From: Gnetum montanum
Taxonomy: Eukaryota > Streptophyta > Gnetopsida > Gnetales > Gnetaceae
DNA length: 64,000 nucleotides
Assembly: GCA_015680685.1 (NCBI GenBank)
Contig: MNCI01033474.1
Coordinates: forward strand, 1,112,009 to 1,176,008
Direction of reading: 5' to 3'
Below are positions 46,615 to 56,910 of this stretch, one piece after another (position 1 is the first letter of the stretch; each line of letters begins with the position of its first letter). The notes beneath the pieces are model-generated. The model made no database searches. It saw nothing but the letters and a program-made list of their open reading frames with translations, and was not told where the DNA came from. A program made the position numbers and the translations under genes.

Positions 46615-47700
46615 TCATGGGTTGTCTCTGCTTACATCATCTTCATCATTCGCTTCTGCATCACCCCCTTCTGCATCGCCTTCCTCTGCATTATCCTTTA
46701 TCATCCCTTCATTCCTGCCCTTTGCAGACCCAACACCACCATCAGGAACCTGCATCGTAGAAATGAAGTAATCAGCCAGGGCAACACATGCAAGCTACAA
46801 AAAAGCACAAGCATTAACACAACAGAGGGCGGTGGACTTGAGATGGACCTGCGTTCATCTCGAAGGGTATCTAGTCTAAACTAAGCCCGAGGTGATGCCA
46901 AACCTCCTCTGCCGTGATGTCCACCCAATGCCTATTACTTGGTTCAGCGTCTACAACAACTTTCTCCTTTTCAGCAGTCGTCCACCTCATTGGTCTCGAA
47001 GAAAAGGAGGCGGTTGTAGTCTCTCCTGTGGAAAGGTCTACTTTCCATTCAGGAGATTCTTTAACCTTTACCTACTTTTTGAACTTGTCATAGGCCTTAG
47101 AAATGCTAATAGCCTTTACAAATTCCTTATAAGTAAATGCCTCCATAGTAGCGTCCCTATACAGTTTATGATGGGTGGCATATTCCAGTTTATACATATG
47201 TTTATGGTTTTTCTGGGACTGCCCCCATTCGTAAACCCTGGCATTAAAATCTTTCTAATCTTGACATTTCTGGGCCAACAAGTCCATTTGCATCTATTTC
47301 TCTATTATTTCGCGGGTGGCTTCAATGTTCTAACGCACGACTATCCAACATCTAGTGTAATCTATCACAGCCATGCGCCAGTCCTCGTTATTGGTATCAT
47401 GGGCTATGAGGAATTCATTCCTCGATTTGAGGTCTTCCACCTTGACTCTCAAGTCAACCTTCTCTTGCTTAGCTTTTTGGACCTATTTCCACATGTCCTC
47501 GTTGACGTGCTTGTACTCCCATAAGGAGCGAGCTGAGTGCAAAGCGTATTTGCAAGCCTCGTCGTATCTACGACGAGACATCTTAGTCACTTTAGGCAGG
47601 AATGTAGGCATGACACCAAATTTTAAAGGCTGTGTCAGGTCCTATGGAGTCGAGATGCTACCACCAACATGAAGAGCATATCAATCGCATTAGTATAGCA
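46615..47700 (-). pseudogene. Antisense gene 3' part (C)
   Basis: The helical region keeps PTFLPKVTKMSRRRYDEACKY (B: PTFPLEVTKVSHWIYDEA). The last exon reads GSAKGRNEGM, then EEGDAEGGDAEAND and DDVSRDNP before the stop. The 210-residue open frame on the opposite strand (46,892-47,524) is a shadow. Confidence 0.5.
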
Positions 47701-47880
47701 AGATTAGCAAACTCAAGAAATTCTAGCATAGAAACATGAGAGCACATAATACTACAACTTACTCACTTCAGGGCACACGAGGGGGTCCTGTAACATCAAC
47801 AGTGACACCTATCATATAACTAAACATGTCAGCAATGGCTGAAATGAGTTATGACAAGATGGACATATTGTTAAACTTAC

Positions 47881-48231
47881 CAGCGTTCGATTGCGGTTCC
47901 CTCTCCTACTAATGCAAAATGATGGCAGCAGCCCTAGTAGAGTTCCCTGCCAGGTCTGTATGAGCATCCTCTTCATGCGTTGGTGCCTTTCCTTTTGAGA
48001 GAACAACATCTTTTTTATTCAAGGGAGACCTCTCTTCATCTCCAAAAGTGTCCTCCTCATTAGTAGGAGGATTCTACGTAATAACAAGAGTCCCTGCCTT
48101 AGCGGTAGGAGCTCCTTTCTTCTTGACCGGGGCCCTCCTCTCAGAGACTAGGGCCTCCATGTCTTTATTCATTGCCCCTGTCTTAGGGGCCAATACCTCT
48201 TCGTTGCCTTCTTCTTCTTCCTCTTCTTCCT
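47881..48231 (-). pseudogene. Antisense gene exon 5, Glu-rich (C)
   Basis: From a GGCAG/AGGAAG acceptor to an ACGCTG/GTAAGT donor. It starts with about eight Glu, then GNEEVLAPKTGAMNKD. One TAG is present. Homologous to B 34,918-35,260. Confidence 0.65.
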
Positions 48232-48286
48232 CTGCCAGCCAAGAAACATGTTTGCATTAGCTGAATACAGGTTAGCTTGAAGTAGT

Positions 48287-48328
48287 TGCTACACTATGCC
48301 ACGCTATCTAGCATAGCATAGTGTAGCA
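48287..48328. repeat. GCTAC palindrome in antisense intron 4 (C)
   Basis: TGCTACACTATGC is mirrored perfectly by GCATAGTGTAGCA around a short centre. It lies between exons 4 and 5, as in B. Confidence 0.8.
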
Positions 48329-48376
48329 GGCATTAACAAAATAGGTGAAGAAATAAACATGAACAAGAGCGTTTAC

Positions 48377-49419
48377 CAATGGGGGGTTGCATCCTCTGCA
48401 TTTTAAGTCGCAATCTCTATCCCTCCTCTTCCTTTGTGCATAGGGTTTCCTCAGTTGAAGTAGACCTCTTCCGCTACAACTTACTGACCAAAATCTCGGC
48501 TATGAGACGTTTCCCCTACGACACGTTACCAGCTACAGTAGGGGACATCTCTCCTACACTATCTTGGCCATGAAAGTTGTGGGCCACCCGATCGTTAGTC
48601 ATCACAGTGAATGAGTCCTCAATTATTTCTGGAGGATCTTAGGCTCAGGTGGTTCAGAGGATTTGGTAGATCCATGGTCTAAAAATCTGGTTGTGATTTT
48701 GCATGACCTAGGCTCCATTCTTACAGACCACCAGAAACTCCACGAAACTCTTTAGATAGGCTATGTAAAAGGCATAATGTATATTGGAATGGGACTCCGA
48801 CTTCTTATGGAGCCCCAAGATCTCGGTTTGCAAGCCTTTACACAAAAACATGGTCCAATTATAGCGAGCCCCCTCTTCCATGACCTTACAAATTACCCAA
48901 GCCTGCTCAATCCCTAGGACCTTCCCTTGGGAAAGTAGTTGGGGGAATGCGTGAGCACGGAAGATAGGATAAACCTCCCTGCTTTAAGATTCTCCATGGG
49001 GAGCCCCTTCCGCTCCTTGGCAATCCCTAACCACTCTTGAATGTCCTTCTTCTGCAGGCTCATCTCCCTCATGCTCTTTGACCCTATGAGGATGCCATTA
49101 GCAAGGACATTGAAGAGGTCTGTGAATAGTTAGTCATTGATTTCAATGACCACTCGTACACCTTGTATGCACATGCAAAAGTGGCCCGCCTTGTCGAAAA
49201 TAGTGTTAACCAGGGAGAGCATCTCGGTGGTAGGAACGCTTGGATTTGAGACCAAGAATAGATCCAGAAGCCCAGCCTTTTGGATATTCTAGACCAATGA
49301 GTCCAAAGCTACATCACTTATCCAGCGCTGGCTCGCATCTACTTCTCCATACTTGAAGTAGATGTTTGCCTCCTGGTTCTTAGCAGCTACCATCGTTACC
49401 TCTTGGGAATTTTTTGCCC
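48377..49419 (-). pseudogene. Antisense gene exon 4, unknown domain (C)
   Basis: 1,043 bp versus 1,047 in B, with CTGTAG/GG acceptor and CATTG/GTAAAC donor. It keeps EVTMVAAKNQEANIYFKYGE, a VRVVIEIND segment, IQEWLGIAK, IEQAWVI and HSNIHYAFYIAYL. Stops and a frameshift occur. No family recognised. Confidence 0.62.
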
Positions 49420-49517
49420 CTACAGTAGTTTTTGCAATAAACATTTAGCATAAAAACATAGAAAACATAAAGGATTTCAAAGGCACTCAAGTATGCAGCA
49501 CCCACTCTTTAGATTAC

Positions 49518-49792
49518 CAGGTTTGTACAGTAATGGGAATGGTGGAAGCCTAACTAGAAATTGTTCAACGGTGACCGATTTAAAGGGTGTCCACCCCTCA
49601 TCCAACCAACCAGACTTCTTACACTTTCCATAGGGAATGGGGTATAGGTCTAGGTAGGTGTGGTATCCACCCCCGCATTGACCAATCACACCTGCATGTA
49701 GGTTCTCTACAGAAGAGAACTCCTGCAGTGTTGTTCATGCTGTGGTCAGCACACCTGATTTGTCGTGAAGCCCCTCCTTGTTAATGTAGAAA
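49518..49792 (-). pseudogene. Antisense gene exon 3 (C)
   Basis: Same 275 bp as B. It reads FYINKEGLHDKSG, then LQEFSSVENLHAGVIGQCGG and TYLDLYPIPYGKC, ending at CCTG/GTAATC. The acceptor AG is lost. Confidence 0.66.
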
Positions 49793-49874
49793 TTATTAAT
49801 AAAAATATACTATTAGTGTTTGGCTAATATAGCAAGTGTCATATAATACAGTAGAGCATGGTTGCAAAAATCAC

Positions 49875-50324
49875 CCAGCAGCATAGTAGATAGTTCTTGG
49901 TGGGTTTTGGAAGCATGTTCCCATATGATGTGCAACAAGCAATGTGTTGTAAGGATGGTAGCAGCTGTACTCAGGCATATCCCAAATCTAGGTCAAATGC
50001 CTCAACTCTTTGGGGCATTGACTAGATCCTTCTCTTTTCCTACTAATGATTTCCCCATCCATCAAAAATCTCAGGATACCTTGGCTTGCCCCAGGCAATA
50101 GGGCTTTAGTTATGATGGCCGCCTCTTCCTCCTCTAGGTATGACCAAACAATCACGCTGAAGTGTTGGAGGAGGTATTGTAGTAACTCCTGTGCTCCTTT
50201 TCTAAACTAGATCCCCCACTCCCCCACATATGTATGGGGAGGAGGAACATTGGCCACTAGTTTGTTTACGCAACACAGGACCCCTGTAATTTCTAAGATA
50301 ATCAGAATTGGTCTTAGTGCTATC
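49875..50324 (-). pseudogene. Antisense gene exon 2, FCP1-like HAD core (C)
   Basis: 450 bp as in B. It reads ILIILEITGVLC (motif I with Glu), VANVPPPHTYVGEWGI, KGAQELLQYLLQHFSVIVWS, then PKELRHL, IWDMPEYSCYHPYNTLLVA and HHMGTCFQNPP. The motif IV Asp pair is replaced by His. Two stops (after EWGI and in RHLT) interrupt it. Similarity to plant FCP1/NIF-type phosphatases is by pattern, not by search. Confidence 0.72.
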
Positions 50325-50843
50325 CTACACAACACAACCAACAAGTGTTAACATCATGTCAAAGTGCAATGCACATGCAGCATAGCAAAACCTAGCATTT
50401 CAACATATAGCATAGCATAACCCTCTTCCCACACATAGCATAGTAAGAACATGAAAGCAATAGCATAGCGAAAATAGCCTAGCATAGCAATAGAGCTATT
50501 AACCCTAATGGGGCGATTAACAATATGCTCTGACAGAACACGTGTCACATTGTCGCATCATGCATGGCCAAACCCTCCTCAAGGTCCTATGCTATGCCAT
50601 TTGAAAGCCAAGTAACTTAAACTATCCAAACCCCTGTGGTTATGAAAACCACAATGACGGCAGTTTAGGCAACCTTGCATGCAACATTAGCATAGGATTT
50701 GTGCATCTGCCGTGGCTGAAACGACAATAGCGATGGTGTAACGGCCAAAACAATGACAACACAATGGCATAAAACATAGATAACTAAAATTAGGTTGTAG
50801 AAACAGAAGCGTAAAAAAAAATAGAGGAGACATAGCAGCCTAC

Positions 50844-50962
50844 CGAGTCAATAGCGTATCCTCCCACACTGCGACGCATGCTTTTCTCAAGTGCCCTATG
50901 GTTTCCTTTGCCTCCTCGATCTTTTCGAGTGCCAAATTTGTGCATTCCTTCTTAGGATCCAT
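50844..50962 (-). pseudogene. Antisense gene exon 1 (C)
   Basis: 119 bp, fully open: MDPKKECTNLALEKIEEAK, then a helical stretch to DTLLT and a CG/GTAGG donor. The split codon joins exon 2 in frame. Confidence 0.72.
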
Positions 50963-51096
50963 CGTCCTACTTGTAGAATTCTCCTCGTTGTTATGCTAAA
51001 ACCACCTTGTCCTCTGTTAGCACAATCACTCTATGCTTCGAATGTGGGCTCTACGCCGTTATGGTGAGAATGACAAGCTTAACAAGGATTAATCCC

Positions 51097-51104
51097 TATT
51101 TATG
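51097..51104 (-). promoter_or_regulatory. TATA-like box of the antisense gene (C)
   Basis: CATAAATA on the minus strand, 142 bp before the ATG, exactly as in B (TATAAATA). Confidence 0.55.
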
Positions 51105-51299
51105 GCCATAATGGTAAAAAGGAGAAACTTTCCATTCTCTCTCTCCATTTAATGCAGGGTTTACCATGCAGCGTAGCATGCCCGCCATGACATCTTAGCA
51201 CTGTTGGCAATTAAAATGGACACATCTAGGTGGAAGATCTTGACACGCTTTGAGCTAACCATTTGCTTTCCCAAGAAACAAAAAAATATTTTGTTTCAA

Positions 51300-51655
51300 T
51301 TACTGATCGAGAAAGATCTTAAACTAGCACAGGTCTGAAAAGACTTTAAACTAGCAATCTTAGCGTAGCTTCGACTTTAGTGGTTTGAAAAGACCTTAAA
51401 ATAGCATTCCTAGTGTAGCATTTCATCCTAGTTAGTGGTCCAGAAAGACCTTAAACTAGCAGTTTTGATCCGTTATACGTTCACAGTCCACAATGATGTT
51501 AAACTAGTAGTTTCCCATTTCCGCATCAGCAAATTTGCACCTTTTTTTAGCAGTTTCGGGTTCTCACATCGATAGTCTTACATTTTTACATTTTTCTGTT
51601 AGTAGTTTCACATCTCCATGCCTTAGCGGTCTGCCATGACTTTAAGCTGGCAAAT
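51300..51655. repeat. TAGTTTAAGGTC minisatellite between antisense gene and pol (C)
   Basis: Units such as AAAGACCTTAAACTAGC in inverse orientation, becoming AT-richer towards pol. Same place as 31,528-31,772 of B. Confidence 0.8.
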
Positions 51656-51772
51656 TTTAATATTTATATTATACTTCACTAGTTACATATCATCATTGTT
51701 TTGTAAGTTTTCATTATACATGATTACTACCAACAAGTGCCTCATAACCAAGTTTTTATCTAATTTTGGCAG

Positions 51773-52130
51773 GTGGAGCAAAAAATGGAAATCCATCGTG
51801 ATCTTTTCATGCCTTTAGCTTTAGCAAGTCCACATGCCAAGCTCGCAAGACCATTAAACCCAAACCTGGTTGACTAGGAATCAACCAAAGCTAGCACCAT
51901 AGTGTCCTTAGAAACATCCCTAGACTAGCTTGATCATCTGGTCCAAATCCTAGATTCAGAAGCTGAGGATGTAACCAAGGACCCTCTCATCAAGACACTT
52001 GTGACCACATCCAAGGGAGAAGTAAAAACATTCAAACTTAGCTCCCTCCTAGATGCATAGACACATGAAGATGTAGCGAAGATTCTGCAAGACAACAGTA
52101 GAGTTTTCGCATGGTCATACAGCGACATGC
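51773..52130 (+). pseudogene. Element C pol N-terminal part
   Basis: Begins right after the proposed acceptor with VEQKMEIHRDLFMPLALASP. It continues with EDVTKDPLIKTLVTT and KTFKLSSLLD and leads into VFAWSYSDMPCLD, the usual start of gypsy RT. Stops at two sites. Confidence 0.72.
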
Positions 52131-52990
52131 CATGTTTAGATATGAGGCTCATACAGCACAACATTTTCCTAGACCCACGCATGAAGGCAGTCAAGCAGAA
52201 AGCTCGTAAGGTTAAACCATAAATTGCACTAGCTATGAGAGATAAAATCACTAAGCTATACGAAGCTGGTTTCATCCACGTAGTTGATTACTCGAAATGG
52301 GTGTCCAACATCGTTGTGGTTCCTAAGAAAATGGGAGGAATACGAATTTGTATAGACTGCTGGGATCTGAACAAGGCAACCATCAAAGATGATTTTTCAC
52401 TTCCAAGCATCGATCAACTCATCGACACTACAACTAGTCATGCTCTGTTATCCTTCATGGATGGTTTCTCCAGCTACAACCAAATTTTCATCAACCCAGA
52501 GCATTAGCTAACAACAACCTTCATGACCCCATGAGGTACGTTTTGTTACACCATGATTCCTTTTGGGCTCAAGAACGCTAGATGAACCTACCAGCGAGCT
52601 ATGACTTACATCTTCAATGACTACATCCTAGAAACACTAAACTACTACATGGATGATATAGTGGTCAAGTCCAAGGAGGCCGCTGATCACCCACGCGATC
52701 TAGGCATAGTCTTCAAGTGTTGTCAAATGCATGATTTGTGCCTTAATCCTAAGAAGTGTATCTTTGGGGTGAAAATTGGACGCATGTTAGGGTTTGTAGT
52801 ATCGGAGGCCAGAATACGGGTGGACGTTGACAAAGTTAAGGTCATCGTCAACCTAGCATCTCCTACGAATCTTAAGGAATTATGCAGTTTGCAAGGTAGG
52901 GTATAGTTCATCTGAAGGTTTATAGCAAAGCTAAATGACAAGTTACACCCCATGCAACATCTTCTAAAGAAAGGGATTAACTTTGAATGG
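52131..52990 (+). pseudogene. Element C reverse transcriptase
   Basis: Motifs in order: GFIHVVDYSKWVSNIVVVPK, GGIRICIDCWDLNKATIKDD, LPSIDQLID, FMDGFSSYNQI, a broken TPxGTF segment, YQRAMTYIFNDY, the intact catalytic YMDD (in YYMDDIVVKSK) and LNPKKCIFGVKIGRMLGFV. Stops lie at about 52,220, 52,507 and 52,905. The active site is intact but the frame is not. Confidence 0.9.
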
Positions 52991-53435
52991 ACAACTCAAT
53001 GTCAACAAGGCTTCGACGACCTAAAGAAGGAGCTTTCACACCTCCCAACTGTGCATCCGCCATAGAGGGATAAGCCTTTCTTCATCTACCTCGCCACCAC
53101 CGATACATCTATTGTAGCACTATTATGTCAGAAATGAGATGACGGGTCTGAGATACTAGTGTATTATTTGAGTCATGCATTAATAGTGCATGAGTCAAAA
53201 TACAACGAAGTAGAGAGGAATTACCTTGCCTTAGTATTTGCATTAAAAAAGTGGAGGCATTACCTGTTTCATAGTACAATTAACATTATTTACAAAAGTA
53301 ACATACTCTGGGCTATCACTAACAACCTTTATGAAAAAAGCAGGATAGCCCGATGGAAAGCAATAACTGCAGAGTTCGATTTACACTATGTGAGCCAATC
53401 ATCGACGAAGGGTCAAGCCATAGCGACCTAACTTA
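52991..53435 (+). pseudogene. Element C RNase H (retroviral type)
   Basis: It keeps KPFFIYLATTDTSIVALL, VYYLSHALIVHESKYNEVER and LALVFALKKWRHYLFHS, then ITAEFDLHYVSQ. Stops near 53,063 and 53,135 interrupt it. In Tat elements this domain is often catalytically worn, the second RNase H taking over. Confidence 0.82.
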
Positions 53436-53499
53436 CAGCCTCACCTATCGATGACCAGGCAACCATAGATCCCAAATTCCCAGACAAGCATGTTGGCAC

Positions 53500-54165
53500 T
53501 ATCAACAACATCCCATCGCACCTGGAAGCTACTCTACACTTTGATGGTGCCTCAACCATGTGAGGAGGTAGTGCAGCTACCTTCATTACATTCCCTTATG
53601 GGGAAATGCACCCCTTTACTTATCATTTTGCGTTCTCCTACACCAACAATATGGTAGAGTATGAGGGGCTACTCAGAGACCTCTCAGCTGCCCAAACACT
53701 ACGCATACAACACCTAGCGATTCATGGGGATTCACAACTAGTTGTGAATCAAATCACTGAGGTCTATGCTTGTAAAGCTATGCACCTACAACCCTACTAC
53801 AACCTAGAAAAAAGCCTGCTTAAGCAATTTGCAACTACATATGTGCAACACATACCATGCAACGAGAACACTATGGTAGAAGCCATAGCCACCCTAGCAC
53901 TAAATATTCCACCATGCTCGTTTGCAAGTTTGCTGGCTTCGATTGTTGAATGTACTGAGCCTATCACTCAGGCAGGACACGTGGCTTCTATTAGTGCTGT
54001 GGATACCCAACAGTGGTACGCCAACATTAAAGCCTACCTGCAACATGGTGAATGCCCACGCGGATTGACATCTGCCCAGAGAGATGTGATCCTTAAGCAT
54101 GCCCAGCAATATACGCTCGTGGGAAATGACGCCCTGTGCAAACGTTCCTATGATGGGATATTGCT
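53500..54165 (+). pseudogene. Element C archaeal-type RNase H and linker
   Basis: HFDGAST (D), YTNNMVEYEGLL (E) and IHGDSQLVVNQI (D) are the metal-binding motifs, then ATLALNIPP. A linker (TQQWYANIKAYLQHGECPRG) follows. One TGA after GAST breaks the domain; the rest is open for about 190 codons. Second RNase H domain, diagnostic for Tat/Ogre. Confidence 0.85.
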
Positions 54166-55251
54166 GGCGTGGGTGGGGAGCAGGTGTGGAAGGTGATTAA
54201 TGAAGTACATGAGGGACTGTGTGGTGGACACATAGCACCTAGGGCTATGGTTGCAAAAATTAGATGCGTAGGGTACTACTGGCCCCACATAGAGTGTGAT
54301 TTCCTGTCAAAGGTCAAGACATGTGACATGTGCCAGAGATATGCAAATCTCATACACGTCTCACCTACTAACCTGCATCCAACGTAGATCACGTGGCCTT
54401 TCCAGCGATGGAGACTAGACCTCATAGGACCTATCACACCTAAGTCCTTCATAGGGCATAGCTTCATCATCACTTCGACTGAGTATTTTACTAAGTGGAT
54501 GGAAGCTATCCTCCTAAGGAAGATGACATCTCAGCAAGTCTGCCACTTCATCCTAGATAACATCGTGAAAAGGTTTGGGATTCCAATGACTATTGTAATC
54601 GACAATGGACCACAGTTCAGTAGTACGGAAACCTGAACCTTCTGCAGCAATCTGGGCATCAGGAAATCATTCTCCTCCCTGTATTACCCGCAGGCGAATG
54701 CGCAGATGGAGGCTACAAATAAGTCCATCCTCAACTTGCTGAAGAGGATGCTTAACAATAGCAACAGGTAGTGGCATGAGAAAATCCACTATGTTCTATG
54801 CGTCTACAGGATGACATGCAGGACTACGATGAGTAAGACTCCTTACAGTCTCGTTTATGGATCTAAAGCTATGTTGCCTCTTGAGTTGTAAGTACTGTCA
54901 CTCCAGATGATCCTATCTAATGTTGTGAGCGAAGCCCAAAAAAACGAGTCGAGAATTATCAACCTCGACTCAATAGAGGATGAGCGCGCACAAACGCTGA
55001 GTTGCATAGAGCACTACCAGAGCAAGCAATGGCAAAAACACTATGCAAACGTGCATCAATGGCCAATACAGAAGGGACATCTCAACCTCAAGGCTATCGG
55101 TGAACATGTGAGAAAATTCTCAACCAATTGGGAAGGTGCATACATGGTCACCAAAGCCTTTGGGAATGGAGCCTTCAAGCTAGCAGACATGGATGATAAC
55201 AAGTTTTTAAACCTGGTGAATCACTTGTATCTCAAGCTGTACTACATCTAA
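54166..55251 (+). pseudogene. Element C integrase
   Basis: The zinc-binding module has HEGLCGGHIAPRAMVAKIRC and CDMCQRYA (H-H-C-C). The core has WRLDLIGPITPKSFIGHSFI, IDNGPQFSS and YYPQANAQMEATNKSI, so D, D and E are present. The tail has KGHLNLKAIGEHVRKFSTNW and ends KLYYI at a TAA. Stops at 54,387, 54,635 and 54,770 split it. Confidence 0.88.
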
Positions 55252-55261
55252 GCACATGGAG

Positions 55262-55595
55262 TAGACAAGCAAACATCTGCTACGATGTAAAATTGGCAAA
55301 GGTGAGAAAACGTTCGCTACGACGTTAAACTGGCATAGCTTCACCATCGTCCGCTATGATGTAAAACTGGCACAGCTTGTCTGCTACGACATAAAACTGG
55401 CACGACACATCTGCTATGACATGAAACTGGAAACATTCATTTGCTATGATGTAAAACTAGCACAACTCATCTGCTACGACGTAAAACTGGTGTAGCACAT
55501 CCACTATGATGTTAAACCAACATAATGGTTCGCTGGGATCTTAAACCAGCACATGGTCTACCAGGATCTTAAACTGGGTTCGCAGATCATCCCCA
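55262..55595. repeat. Minisatellite after integrase (C)
   Basis: Nine or so units of about 35 bp such as CTGCTACGACRTAAAACTGGCA, changing to GATCTTAAACCAGCACATGG at the right. Same place and drift as 27,526-27,905 of B. Confidence 0.85.
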
Positions 55596-56894
55596 GCATG
55601 CATCTACACCAAGTACACATCATGCAAGCATGCACAGTGTTGACGTGGGGTGGGACTTTGCAGTTCTAGAATGTAATTCATGACACAATGAGAACATGAT
55701 CTAAAAAATATGAAATGTTGTTGCCCTTGGCACATTGTTGATCCCCCAGAGATATCGTATGACATTTCACTAATCCCCTAAACCTATCATTGCCAAGGCC
55801 CATCGCCCTGATGGTAGTTCCTTGGTCAGTGCCTGCTGCTAGAGTTCTGGCAGTATTGTGGCCCAACCACAATATTGTTACCCTCCAGCTCCCTACCAGC
55901 ATCTAGGCTCAAGAGACATTTAGCTATGTGGTAGCTGATCCCATAGCTGAACTGAGAATGCATGCCTTTGGCGGGGATTCCAGAGCATTTGCACTCACAA
56001 CAACTCCCTGCTCCTTCGACGCCAGCTCCTCCACACTGATGCTGCTAAGGCCACTGCTGGCCTTTCTACTTTGGACACCATACACCAGAAAAGGTGTCCA
56101 AGAGCTTCAACAACATTTGCAACAAACAAGACCTTTGTCCTCATTTTGCATCATGGCTATTTCTTCTAGTTTGCTCTATGTCATGTTTGCAGAGGCATCA
56201 GCCGAAGGTCCATCTCACCATGGTAGCAAATGCTACAACATCGCAAAGTAATTGTCTTGACTAGCTTGGCTACTTCAAAGTGCGCATTTTTCCTTTCCCT
56301 TCACTTTACCCCTTGCGCCTGCAATTTCCACTTACCCACTCTTTTACAAGCTTTTCCAACGCCTATTAAGCCCTCCTATTTTTTCAACTGCAAAACCCAT
56401 GACGTGCGTAACACAGCTTGCTGCATGGGAAGCACATGTAGGTAGGTTAAAGTCCCACATAGATGTAACACAACTCATCCCAAAAAAAACACATGTCCTA
56501 CAACAAGGTTGTTCACAAATGCAAACGGTGGAATAGTAAAAGGAAAAAGCATAAGAGAGCGTGCCTAAAAAAAATGGCACGTAAGCCATTTCGCAATCAC
56601 CCTCTCCAAACATTTTCAATGAAGAGGTTGAAGGTCAGCAAAAGTAAAGATGAAAATGCGAACAACTCCCTCAAGAGCACTCTAACGAGGAACTCTACTA
56701 AGCCTTATCTTTATCCTTTTCCTAAACCTCCTTCCTCCCTGCTTCACCTTTTTCCCTCACAAAAAACTAATGCAACACTCTCAAGCACAGCTAAGCAATG
56801 TCTTGACGATCACCAAGCAAAAATGTTAGTGTTTTGTCTTCTATGGTATTTCGTATTCTTTGTCAACATCTCTCAGGTCCATCCTCCAGACGTC
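55596..56894 (+). other. Element C 3' internal non-coding region
   Basis: Homologous in inverse orientation to 26,164-27,525. No conserved ORF. It may hold 3' signals only. Confidence 0.65.
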
Positions 56895-56910
56895 GAAAAA
56901 GAGGACCCAA
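56895..56910 (+). other. Element C polypurine tract
   Basis: GAAAAAGAGGACCCAA runs directly into the LTR start TGAAACATTCC. Confidence 0.85.

Larger units (their letters stand above)
46615..50962 (-). pseudogene. Antisense spliced gene in protease-RT spacer of C (FCP1-like)
   Basis: The same gene as in B, again opposite to gag-pol. Exons 50,962-50,844, 50,324-49,875, 49,792-49,518, 49,419-48,377 and 48,231-47,881 are bounded by GT-AG except the exon 3 acceptor, where AG reads AA. A helical part follows (about 47,700-46,840), then an acidic tail ending at a stop at 46,615. Lengths of exons 1-3 equal those of B. Exon 1 has no stop. Exons 2-4 have a few stops each. The C-terminal tail has a run of Glu/Asp/Gly. 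An independent copy in a separate insertion shows that the gene travels with the family. Confidence 0.75.
46094..51772 (+). other. Candidate intron between protease and RT in element C
   Basis: Donor CTTG/GTAAGGC (46,094) and acceptor TCTAATTTTGGCAG/GT (ending 51,772, pyrimidine-rich) bound the spacer exactly between the end of protease and the start of pol. Ogre elements are known to splice an intron between protease and RT. In B the matching donor is GCAAAG and the acceptor is CAA, so it seems disabled there. The intron hosts the antisense gene. Splicing is inferred, not shown. Confidence 0.5.

Noticed and set aside
46892-47524. 210-residue open frame on the plus strand, one of the longest in the window
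   Set aside because: It is the shadow of the antisense gene's helical part on the other strand. The corresponding frame in B is not open or conserved.
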